NCBI GenBank assembly: GCA_037975125.1
Contig: CM075862.1
Span: 13,296,625-13,360,624, forward strand
Direction of reading: 5' to 3'
DNA: 64,000 nucleotides
From: Latrodectus hesperus
Taxonomy: Eukaryota; Arthropoda; Arachnida; Araneae; Theridiidae
Shown piece after piece: positions 38,075 through 48,499 of the stretch. Positions within the stretch are counted from its first letter, which is position 1. Every line of letters starts with the position of its first letter. The position numbers and the translations under genes were made by a program. The notes under the pieces are model-generated. The model ran no database searches, was not told the DNA's origin, and worked only from the letters and a program-made list of their open reading frames with translations.

Positions 38075-38565
38075 GATCGCCCCCTTCCCGAGACGGTGCG
38101 TGGGTGGAGGGTAGGCAGGAGCGATTAAAGCCTCATTGCAGGTAAATACCTCAGGGGGATTTCGGAAAAGGATTTTTCTCCGGAAACAAAAGCGGCAAAG
38201 ACCTTAAATGGCTAAATAAACTTTACTTCTCTCTTCGTTTTCGGGAAAAGTGTGAATATTTAAAAACACTCGGCTCTAATCAGCCGATAAAGAGGAGCGC
38301 TCCAAATCGCTGCGAAATTGCATTAGCGGCTTCGGGAGCTTCAAGAATCACTCTCCGGGACTCTTCTATTGAATTTACATCCGGCTATTTTTAAAATGCG
38401 ATCCGAGCAGAGAGCGGCTAAATATTTCACAAACTGTTGCGCTGAGGCGATTTGGCAGCTTTTTTAAATGCGCCAAGCCATATGTAAATTCGGTCCAGTG
38501 TTTGGCTTGTTATTTGTCTTCATCCCCAAGGGCAATTTTTAAGACTTCGCGAGTATATATAACAT
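38075..38565. promoter_or_regulatory. Higher-complexity island, candidate conserved non-coding element
   Basis: About 490 bases with the sharpest composition contrast in the window, no internal repeat and no other copy here. No open frame above 60 codons is seen, so it is not an exon of ordinary size. It holds paired GGCTAAATA phrases (38210 and 38417 regions) and a GGCTATTTTTAAAATG, which resemble AT-core factor sites. In a probable exd intron this is the best enhancer candidate in the window. Inference only. Confidence 0.42.
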
Positions 38566-38984
38566 ACTTGGTAGTGTCATTCTTCCAGGCTCAATAAGAA
38601 CTAACTTGCAAAAGTGAAATAATTTTCTTTACCGGATGATTTGAATTGAAGTGATTTTGTCTTACTTTCTTCATTCTCAGTCAAACGTTAAAGAGATCTT
38701 GAAATTTTATATGTTTCAACATAGGATATGGAGTAATTTAGAAAATGGAATGACTATCATGCTGAAAAAGAAGCACAAGGTCGACTATAACGGCTGCATA
38801 GTAACTCGAAGGAAATGACGCGACCATCCAATAGCGTCAGATAGTCTTTGCCTTCCGAAGTCTTAGAAAATTTTAATTTTGTCTGTGAATTATAGGCAAA
38901 TTTTGCCTCAACTGCTTACTTTTTGGACTTCATGGCTAGTATGCATAAATATATATGCGTGTATGTTATGAAGCGTATGTATAC
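38566..38984. other. Unclassified sequence
   Basis: Moderately AT-rich. Nothing recognised. Confidence 0.4.
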
Positions 38985-39435
38985 ATATATGGCCTAGAAG
39001 TAGCCCTTCGCATCTCCAAGCCACTGCGGTACCAGCATACCTGGGAACTAAATACTAGGAAGTTCGCTTTAGGCTGACCACTTAACCGGGATATATGGTT
39101 CGCACCCCAGGGCTTCGGTCAAGAAAACAAATATGAGCACTGTAGCCCCGAGCCTTCGTATAAGCCGCTCAGTTTTTAGATAATGCAAAAATCTTTAGAA
39201 AATGCAATTAGAAAGTGCATCCAGTTTAGATTGATTTTTAACCTAGTATCCTAGTTTGTTGCCATTTGCTTCTTGAGAGATTACAGATATTGAGTTCCCA
39301 AAATCGTAAGCTCTTCCAGCATAAGTTCGTCATACATAAATATGCTGTCAAAAGTTTGATTGGTGGGTTTCAATCTTTTAAGTGTTATGGCTCAAGTTCT
39401 CGAGATTATCTTTATTTTTATAAAGGTATGAGCTT
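38985..39435 (+). mobile_element. Family A SINE with long 3' extension
   Basis: The body at 38998-39175 has TTTAGGCTGACCACTTAACC and CGGTCAAGAAAACA. The extension at 39175-39435 matches 25665-25905: AACCTAGTATCCTAGTTTGT, GTCATACATAAATATGCTGT, TTATGGCTCAAGTTCTCGAG. The shared span of about 410 bases shows that the extension belongs to the repeat. Confidence 0.8.
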
Positions 39436-39519
39436 TTATTCAGCTGCTTTGTATGCTACAGATCACGAGAAACACTGCATGACTATAATGGTTGCTTACA
39501 ATGATATTTAGTATTTATT

Positions 39520-39665
39520 GTTTAGGTATTTAGGATTAAGATTGACTGACCACCTAACCGGGACATATGCTTCGTACTCCAGGCATCCTCGGTTAGGAAA
39601 ACAGATACTTGTACAGTAGGCCTTGGCCCATATATGGCTGTCACCACATGTTAATGGAACGATAT
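39520..39665 (+). mobile_element. Family A SINE, short fragment
   Basis: Contains GACTGACCACCTAACCGGGA, CATATGCTTCGTACTCCAGG and CAGTAGGCCTTGGCCCA, the most consensus-like stretch of the family. The head and start of the body are missing. Confidence 0.82.
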
Positions 39666-41074
39666 GAAGACTGAGTTGTTAAGAATGTACGGTGGAAGTC
39701 TTATCATAGCGGAAAATGTGAGTGATATATTTGCATAATGTGAAACAAGATGCAAATATATCGTATGCATTATAAAAGTTTTATCATAGCTGAAATACCG
39801 TTATGTACATGATATACTTGCATAATAAGTAACGTGGTCTTTATAAAAATAAACGGAATTTTGGAAGATTCTTTTTAAAATAAGAAAAAAAGTTTTATCA
39901 AAAATACTTTTTTAATCAAAAACTTTACATTCAGCTGTACATTTTATTTAAAATAAAAATAATGTGTGGCTTTATCAGTACAATTAAAAAAGGAGAAATT
40001 TCTAATTGAAAATTTAAAATCATAGACAAAATGATAAAAACGTTGCAAGTTTTCCTAGGTTTCATATAGCTTTCAAATCTTAATTTATTTTTAAAGTTGG
40101 AACTTTTGTAATGCAGATTTAATTTTTTTATAATAAACAATAATACGAATTATGCTATTTGTCTTTCTTATAGCAGAGTAAAAATTTGATTACATTTGAT
40201 GCTATTAAATCTGATCAAATCAGATAAATATATAGCATTATTTCAAAATATTAAAAATTCTAAAAATAAGAACTAAAATTTCATCTTATTTTTAAATTTT
40301 TCAGTTTTTTAAAATGAAATATCTAAAGTTTAAATCCTTTTTTCTGAGAACATAAAATTGTATTTCAGTATTAATTAGCATATTAAATATCTTTTTTATA
40401 TTTAATTAGCTTTGATATAAATTTTGTTTCGTTAAGAGCATTTTGAGTTTTTCAGTAATTATATATTCAAGTTTATTAATAGAATATACATTTTGTTTAC
40501 TTAGAAAATGTTAGTTAAAATATACCAAAGCGAGAAATTATTGAAAAAAAGTATATAGAGTTTTTCAGATTTCATTTATAATAAAAGTTATGTTTTTCTT
40601 AATTGATTAAAATTAATTTCTATTTATCATTTTATCACAGATTATAATTTGTAAGAAAAAAAGAAAAAAAAAACCTGTAAGCACACACACACAAAACTTA
40701 GAAATTACTAATATACTAATATTATTTGAAATTAATTTTAAAATGATTTAATGTTAACTTGAAATATCACATTCCTGTATCTAAGATACATTTTTAGAAA
40801 GAATATTAAAAAGCAGTACAGAAAATAATGTTGTAAAATTCAAGTAAAAAAAATAAGAAAATATACACCAAAGAAAGGATGGTTCAAGACAGTGAAGAGA
40901 ATATTTTATATTAATTAAAAAATACTATTTAAAGTATTAATTTTGAACTGTTTGATTAATCAATGAACTGCATGTAAAATAAAAGTTACAAGTAGTTTGC
41001 TGATTAAGTAGACAAAAATAAAACATGTTAAAAAAATAAGTATTTTAATTGTTGAAAAAAATTCTAGACGCTCT
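39666..41074. other. AT-rich sequence, nothing recognised
   Basis: A weak two-copy duplication with about 86-base spacing (phrase TTATCATAGC, near 39697 and 39783). Otherwise nothing supported. Confidence 0.45.
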
Positions 41075-41456
41075 GTGTGGCTTTCACTATTCCAGTGACT
41101 TCAAGTGTGGCCACTGTTTCATTATTCTTTCAAGGCTTTCACTATTCCATTTCTATTCCAGTGGCTTCCAGTGGCCACTGTTTTATTATTTTTTTACGGC
41201 TTTCACTATTCCATTTTCACTATTCATGGCTTTCACTATTCCATTTTCACTATTCATGGCTTTCACTATTCCATTTTCACTATTCATGGCTTTCACTATT
41301 CCGTTTTCACTATTCATGGCTTTCACTCTTCCATTTTCACTATTCATGGCTTTCAATATTCCAGTGGCTTCCAGTGTGGCTACAGTTTCATTATTCCTTC
41401 ATGGCTTTCACTGTTCCATTCTTCACTATTCATGGCTTTCACTATTCCAGTGGCAT
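41075..41456. repeat. 30-bp minisatellite
   Basis: The unit is GGCTTTCACTATTCCATTTT plus CACTATTCAT. The core at 41209-41360 has five near-perfect units, flanked by longer variants with CCAGTGGCTTCCAGTG inserts. The length is a multiple of three, so three plus-strand frames stay open for 117-154 codons and read as decapeptide repeats such as MAFTIPFSLF. No splice sites or conserved domain support a protein. Confidence 0.93.
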
Positions 41457-41490
41457 GAACATCAAGTGTCACAAATGACACTCGATGTTC
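41457..41490. repeat. Perfect-looking hairpin at minisatellite edge
   Basis: GAACATCAAGTGTCA and TGACACTCGATGTTC are reverse complements with one mismatch, separated by CAAA. The stem of 15 pairs begins exactly where the 30-bp array ends. Confidence 0.85.
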
Positions 41491-42509
41491 ATTCACGGAT
41501 TTCATGTCTGTAACAAAAATATCTCGTATTAATATCGAAGACTTCCCAGAAGATAACGAGTACATAGTTAGCGTGCTGATAGATTGATATTAAATTGTAG
41601 ATCGTGATAAGCGTTTACTTGACGTATTTTAACGCTCATAATATATTTATGAAGTATATTTAAAAGTTTTTAATTTTTATATAAGTTTTGTAAATATTAT
41701 ATATCCAAATAATAAACAATCATTTGTAAAATTAGCAAGTTTTCGAGAAGCATTTAAAAATGTTCAAATATCTTCGCCAAAAGTTGAACAAAACAAATTT
41801 GAACTGATTGAGAGAACTTATTAAGTTTTTAAATAACTCAGAAATTAACAAAAAGAAATATAGTTAATTTTTTAAGTCAAAGGGAAATTAGTAATATTAA
41901 CAAAATGAGAGAAACGTTCTATTAGCAGAAAACAAATAAAAATTACAATGAAAATACTACTACAACTCGAAAACTTTAAGTATGATTCTGATAAATTTAA
42001 GAAAACAAATTATGAGTAATTAGGGAATTAATTAACAATTAATAAAAAAATAAACTGAAAATAAAAATAGTAAAATTGTGATTCAAGCATAGTAGAAAAT
42101 TACTTGAAAATCAAGAAACTTATGTTGCTTTCTGAAAAAAGTAAGAAAAAATGTTATTTCTGTACACATTTTAAATTAACTTTAAATAACTACTGTAATC
42201 AAGATCAGCTTTGAAATGCGTTAAATATTGTTTAATGATATTTCTTTTTAGCTTATTGCTTCTACTTTTTATGAGAGACTTGTTTTTAATAAGAGATCTG
42301 ATTTTTTTAAAAGAAAATTATTTGTCGCCTTATTTTTTATTATTGTATCTAATATTTTATTATTTTTTATACGCTCTGGTACTCATGATTACAAAGTGTC
42401 TAAAAATAGAAAATTATAACCACAGTTCAAAATTTGATAAATGAACCACTTTAAATATACAAGCCCACTTATATAAAAATTATGTACGTCTAGATTTTTC
42501 CTGAAAATT

Positions 42510-42512
<3 letters not shown>
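41491..42512. other. AT-rich sequence, nothing recognised
   Basis: No supported gene or repeat. The frame at 42211-42444 is a run of hydrophobic codons forced by T-rich sequence. Confidence 0.45.

Positions 42513-42602
<90 letters not shown>
42513..42602. repeat. (TA)n microsatellite
   Basis: About 90 bases of pure TA repeats. Confidence 0.97.
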
Positions 42603-42604
<2 letters not shown>

Positions 42605-43179
42605 TAGATTCGACAAAATATTCATCTTAAATATTTCTTGTCTGACTAGAATAGGGTTATTTTCATAGCCGTTATCATAACCATCGAAGGTATCACAGGT
42701 GTTCTTGGATGAATAATGGTGTCGTCAACGTATTCCTAACGTCGCTGGGTTTTGGTGACAGATTGCAAAAAACATCAGGAAATTTGGTGCATTGTTTTGC
42801 TTGCGTGTCGCCATCCCCAGAGAACACTTGACTATTTTTAGATAGGGCTTCTCACTTTCTTTCCCATTGTTACTTATTTTTCGAATAAAATCTTCGCCAC
42901 ATGTGAAGCAAGCTGCATCTGTACTCTCAGAAAGTCTGAGCCTTTGGAGAGAAAATTCTTCCGCACATGTTTTGGATTGCTAACTTTAACAGGTTGCACA
43001 GAAAGGAGTGTCGGTTACAGAAATCCTTAAAAAACATACGGAGAAAATGCTTCAGTACCATTGGACTATAAGTTTTATTGCTATTTTATTGCTGCAATCA
43101 TTCTTAATTCAATTCAAATTTCGATGGACTCGCACATAATAGGGACTTTATTTACACAGATTTTCTGTTTGAAGTTCTA
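42603..43179. other. Unclassified mixed-complexity segment
   Basis: Less AT-rich than average. In one minus-strand frame a stretch near 42905-42870 reads CFTCGEDFIRK, suggestive of a decayed zinc-finger-like or transposon protein, but the frame is short and broken. I cannot name it. Confidence 0.3.
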
Positions 43180-43500
43180 ATCTTCAGATCAAATGTGGCA
43201 AAGAGTTCTGGGACTGGAGAAAGATTTTTTTGGGATAAGAAAAATGGGGGGGGGATGAAGGTTGAGCTTCTCCGAGGTCACCATGAGGAATTCATTATTC
43301 ACCCTCAGCAGACAGGAGGGGTAGGGGGCATTTCTTCAAATGAGGGGAGGAGTTGTACAATGGCAGAAACGTGACCGGCATGTGTCTCGAAACGTTTTCG
43401 AAAATTAGGGGAGGAGGAAACAGTTTCACGATATGTTCTCTGACCTCTCGACCCTTTCTTTGTCCAAAAAGCAGGTAAAAGTGAAACACAGATGAGCATC
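43180..43500. promoter_or_regulatory. Higher-complexity G-rich island, candidate non-coding element
   Basis: About 320 bases with G-runs (43243-43254, 43315-43327, 43342-43352) and purine-rich sequence on the plus strand. Two overlapping 64-codon frames on the minus strand are out of register with each other and match nothing. It has no second copy in the window. Confidence 0.3.
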
Positions 43501-44085
43501 TTCTACTTTAAAACCAGTTCTGTTTCCCAAGATGCTGGTAATGTTTGAAATAGTAAAACCATGTAACAAGCAAAAATTTAGATAGTGAACTTGTTCAAAG
43601 TAATTTTGCTTATTAATGTAATGTGGGAATATAAAATGTGATATATTTATAAATACAACCTTATAGATTGTCATTGGTGAAAATCTTTTTAGAAAAGAGA
43701 GAGAAGTGGATCTTTTTCCAACATTTTTCAAAAATTATATATTTTTTCTTTTAAAAAAATAGGGTCACATCAAGTTTGATTTGCTTAGTTTTTTACTGTA
43801 ACTTTTCTTACACACATGGTTAGATCAGAATTCACATTATAAATTGGAGTGCAAACCACTATAAGCACTCACCCCTGAAGTGATTATTGAATCAGTGAAC
43901 ATATGAGCTGAAGGCCAGAGCACTAACTATTCAACTTCCAGTTTGATGGGCTAGATCGCTGGCGAAGTAAGAATACAGCATTGAAAGTACTTGACTCCTG
44001 ATAACTAAAATTATAGCAAAATTTAAATTAATACTGTCATCAAATTAAATTTGCTTAAATAAAATAATAGTCGATTCATAAGTTC
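43501..44085. other. AT-rich sequence, nothing recognised
   Basis: The minus frame at 43426-43731 overlaps the island edge and has no known relatives. Nothing else seen. Confidence 0.4.
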
Positions 44086-44830
44086 ATACTGCAGTCAAAT
44101 CAGATAATTAAGAGAATATGAAAACACTCATTCGGATGTTTTACTGCAGACAAGTCAGATAATTAAAAGAACATGAAAGCACCCGTTTGAAAATTATATT
44201 GCAGTCAAGTCAGATAATTAAAAGAATATGAAAGCACCCGTTTGAAAATCATATTGCAGTCAAGTCAGATAATTAAAAGAACATGAAAGCACCCGTTTGA
44301 AAATTATATTGCAGTCTGATTAGATAATTAGAAGAATAGGAAAGCAACCGTTTGAAAATTATATTACAGTCAAGTTAGATAATTAGAAGAATAGGAAAGC
44401 AACCGTTTAGAAATTATATTACAATCTAGTCAGATAAGTAAATGAATAAGAAAATAACAAATTGAAAGCTATGTTGCAGTCAAGTCAGACTGATATAAAA
44501 GAATAAGAATATATCTGATTGGAATTATAACACCTTATAAAATCGTATTGGTAAAAGAATGAGAAAATACCCGATTGGAGACTATTCTGTAGTCAAGTTA
44601 GATTATTTAAAGAAAGTAAGACAATATCCGATTGAAGGTAGCAGTCAAATTAGATTGACAAAAGAATAAAAAAAGTATCCGATTGGAGTTATACTGAAGT
44701 CAAATCAGATTGGTAAAAGAAATAAAAAAATATCCGTTTGTGGAAGTTGCGCCGTATTAAAGTTAGATTGCTGATAGAGAATAAGAAAATGGAAATTACA
44801 CTGTAATCATGTCAGATTGTGGTGAACAAA
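44086..44830. repeat. 55-bp satellite, decaying along its length
   Basis: The unit includes GCAGTCAAGTCAGATAATTA, then AAAGAACATGAAAGCACCCG and TTTGAAAATTATATT. The marker GCAGTCAAGTCAG or its variants starts at 44091, 44146, 44201, 44256, 44311, 44366, 44421 and 44476, exactly 55 bases apart. Beyond 44500 the copies drift in length and sequence until about 44830. About 13 units in total. Confidence 0.93.
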
Positions 44831-45633
44831 TTTTAAAAATTGACAGTTGTTTTTTTGGGAGAGGGGTGATTTTGAAATACAAAACTACATTTAAGATGAC
44901 TTAATACCTCTAAGAAAAAACTGAAGTATTAATTAAATATGCCCTAATTGTTAAAAATAACTTATTTACGATATTATAATTGGAAAAAATATTTAAAATT
45001 CAAAATTTTTTGTGATTATTTCTTGGAAAACTTATGAATACTGTTCAATTTGCTGACAAGATGTATTTACTTCTTTTCAGATTTGTCTTTTAGAAAAAAC
45101 TCATAATATTGATTGATGCTAGTTTAAATAATTATGCAATTATATTAATTAGAATATAATGAACTGAAGTTAAGGGAGCGAAGCAGCAATTGATTCTAAC
45201 AAAAATATAAGATATCTTAAAATATAGAACCATGGTATGGCAATCATTCCAGAAAACTGGTAATATTAGTAGAAACATCATTCATCATTCGCCTGAAGCA
45301 GTTATTTAGCTTTTTTTTAAATACTTGACATCCTTATTAAAAAACTCATTTGATAACCACAATAATGTTGATTTTAAAGTAAGCTGTGAATAGCACAGTG
45401 ACTTAATGCTGGCTCCTGTCATATCACCAAAGTCAAGCATTTTTGAGTGTGAGCAATACGTAGTTAATTGATACATTAGATGAGAGACATCTTATTTGAT
45501 TTTTCTTGATCCAGTCGAAGACAGCTGTTTGGAGAGGGCACTTTAAATACTAGTAAGATCTAATGACTTACAGATAATATGACCCCAACAAGTTGATGTT
45601 GGGGTCACTTCAACTTAGGTGTCTAGTCTTAGA
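44831..45633. other. AT-rich sequence with a short palindrome
   Basis: Nothing coding. TGACCCCAAC and GTTGGGGTCA form a 10-base inverted repeat with an 8-base loop near 45579-45606. Its role is unknown. Confidence 0.45.
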
Positions 45634-46250
45634 TCAAGCAACTAATTCTTTTAAATCTATTTTCATCATTATAAGGCAAAAGTAATAGAAACTAGTCTGA
45701 ATTAAGATTGATAATATTCTTTTTTTGATAACATCCTTCACGGCAGTCCATTTTAGACCATGGCCTTCCTCAGAAGTTTCTGCGATTCTGTTCTCCTCTT
45801 CACCAAGAAACTTCAGTTGGTAACTTCGAAGATCTGCATCAACACAATCTGCAAAACTTAATCTGGACCTTCCCCTAACTCTGGTTCCTATTGGCCTGTA
45901 CATGAAGTTATTAAAAGTTATGGTAGAGAGTAGTCATAAGGCAGATGCGGCAACCAATTTTTATTAACAGCACTGATAACATTGAGCATTAAAAATTTCT
46001 ATTCACATTTATTTTTATTTTGTCAAGAGATCAATTTCATCTTCTGCATTTTGTAGGAGAATTTTATGGAGGCCTTTCACTTGGTTTTGGATTACACTTG
46101 GATATGATATGGTACAGAAATTTGATGCATATTTTTCAATTATTTATTTTTAAAATGTCTTGATGTACTTGTTGGGCAATATTGTGGTGAAGATTTTAAG
46201 TTTCTTCAAAATCTATACTTATAATGGCACATTCAAACACTGTTTATGCT
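45634..46250 (-). pseudogene. Non-LTR retrotransposon reverse transcriptase C-terminal tail
   Basis: The minus-strand frame 45903-45634 reads YRPIGTRVRGRSRLSFADCV, DADLRSYQLKFLGEEENRIAE, then HGLKW. This is the (P)IGTRxRGRPxLRWxDCVxxDL block followed by the short closing tail of RTE-like endonuclease/reverse transcriptase proteins. The W of LRW is F here. Sequence up to about 46250 probably continues the same protein in broken frames, but motifs are weak. The copy is 5'-truncated and dead. Confidence 0.78.
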
Positions 46251-46284
46251 GTTTTTTTTTTCTTGCATTAGAGCCAACTTATTT

Positions 46285-46860
46285 GTAACTTATCAAGTCT
46301 TTCCTACACTGGATTCAGGTTTTCTTCCACAGCTGGTATCTTCTAATGGCCATTCCACCTCTTTGAATATTCTTTGTTTCCTCAATGAAAAGTTGCTTAG
46401 GCTTTTACTTTTTGGGCTTTTTACTCTCCTCTTTTTCTTGATTGACTTTATAGCCAGGGATGGGCCTTTGCCTATAGCACATCTTTCTAGACGATCGGTC
46501 TCCACTTTTTATTCCAGTTGGTTATCTTCAAAAGTTTAGGGTCATTCAGCTCATTCGCCAGCCATCTTCTTTTTGATCTTCCCCTTATTCTCTTGTTCCT
46601 TGGCTTCCTACATAAGAATTTTGTCACGCAATTATAAGTTTGTCGCTCGATGTTGCCGAGACAAGGTAAAAATTTTGCTGTCTTTAATGAGAGCTTCTAT
46701 TTTCTTATTAGTTCTTATTCTCCATAGATGGCTATTCACCTGAATGAGTCCATACATCTTTCTCTTAATATTTTATGATCAAATATTCTTACATCACCTT
46801 TTAACTCACTATTTTAGTTATTTTGTTATTTTTTTTACATCCAATGTTACATGATATATA
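46285..46860 (-). pseudogene. Second non-LTR reverse transcriptase C-terminal tail
   Basis: On the minus strand, across frames: FDHKILR near 46775, then VNSHLWRIRTNKKIEALI at 46745-46690, then KPRNKRIRGRSKRRWLANEL, NDPKLLKITNWNKKW and finally AKAHPWL near 46455. The order KILR, WRIRTNKEI, NKRxRGRPKRRWLDD and AxAHPGL is that of an RTE-like tail. Its 3' end lies just upstream of the start of the tail at 45634-46250, so these are two separate insertions in the same orientation. Confidence 0.75.
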
Positions 46861-48499
46861 ACTTTATTCTTTTCAATAGTTTCTTAAACTGGCTGCATTT
46901 GTGAATTTCGATATTTATTTATGATTACTATGAATTTGTCCCTTGGTGATTCTGGTTTACAAACAATTTTGCACATTCGTTTTCAAACAAAATTAAACTT
47001 AAAACGTTATGATATCAAAACGAATACCACAAAAACCTCACTTCTTACGTTTTTATTAAACCATTTCAAGTTAAATATGTGGATAAACAATCTTCAATAA
47101 TACATTATTTGACACTTTTCTTAAAGGACTGTCGATATCACGATATTTGAAAATGAATCTCTCTTGGTGATTGATTTCCAAATAATTATTGAGAACTTAC
47201 TTATATCGGTCGGATTTCATTAGCATTGAAGATGTCTCAATATGACTCCATTTCAGAAGTAACCAGGATCAACCAGAAGCCATTTACATTAGTTTTTTTC
47301 TGTAATTTTAACCCAAAAATTTTGATTTAATTCACCATTTAGTTTTAGGGGTTATTTAGTTTCAGAAAGCTCTTGAATATGCCAGCGTCAGCTAACTTTG
47401 CTTCTTTGGCATATTCCTAGTTGCCAGCACGGCAATAAATTGCGTCAAACTAGTTTGCTGCGTCAGAATGATTTCTTACGTTTGCATCATGTAACCTGCG
47501 TTTTATGATGTAACGTGATTGTGTACGTAAGTGAAATTTGTTTTGTTTAGTAGTAATTCTTAAAGCATTTGAATAGTAATTTGTTTCAAGTTGATTGATA
47601 TTGTGCAAAGTATCGTAATTTAGTTTGGCGGGATAACTTTTCAGGGCATGGTACAAAAATTGGAAAAATCACGCCAAACTCGCACAGATTTTCTAAGCGT
47701 TTTATGGTAGGTTTAGAAAATAAAGCAATTAAATACAAAGTAACGTTTTACATATTGAATTTACATTTATTTTTTTACAATTACCCTTACAATTTTAATT
47801 ATTTTTATGTACAATTATTTCAACATTTACAATTAATTACATTTACAATTTTAAGTATTTTTATTTTTATGTGCATTTATTTCAACATAATGATTTATAC
47901 ATACAATTAATTACATTTACTTATTTAATATTTAACTTACGAATTATGCATACACAATTGTAGATAAAATAAACACTTTTATCCATTTTTAATAATCGAA
48001 GTCATGATATTGATACATTTCTAATAATGTGATGAAAATTATCAGATAGAAATTTCTAATTATGCCAAATAAAGAGAAATATAAAAAAAATGTAGAAAAT
48101 AACCTTGTGTAGAAAAATTAGTGATTTTTTCTGAAATTTTATTTGATTTGTTAGTGTATTGCTTCCTTTAAAAGTAACGCTTCATAATTTGAGTTTGGAT
48201 ATTTTGATCACATTAAAATTTAGTGGTACATATTGCTACAGGTTAACAAATGTTTTAACGATATTTCTAATGTTTATAAAAGTCGTCAAATACATTTCAA
48301 TTCAATTAACGAATCAATTAACTTCAATTATCAGAATATTAAAATTTTTATTATATTTGAAGCCAAATAAAGATCTTGATTAAGATTTCTTTGCTCTTAA
48401 GATTTCACTTGCTAAATATTTCACTATTTTAACTACAATAAACATTTGGTCGAAAACTTTTATTATATAAACTATAAACAGATATTTCTATAATATTTT
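46861..48499. other. AT-rich sequence, nothing recognised
   Basis: A small duplication of TTACAATTTTAA(T/G)TATTTTTAT and TTATTTCAACAT phrases lies at 47770-47930. No gene seen. Confidence 0.45.

Noticed and set aside
41049..41513. 154-codon protein MLKKILDALCGFHYSS with repeats
   Set aside because: Three frames are equally open because the repeat unit is 30 bases long. No frame is favoured, and no exon borders are seen.
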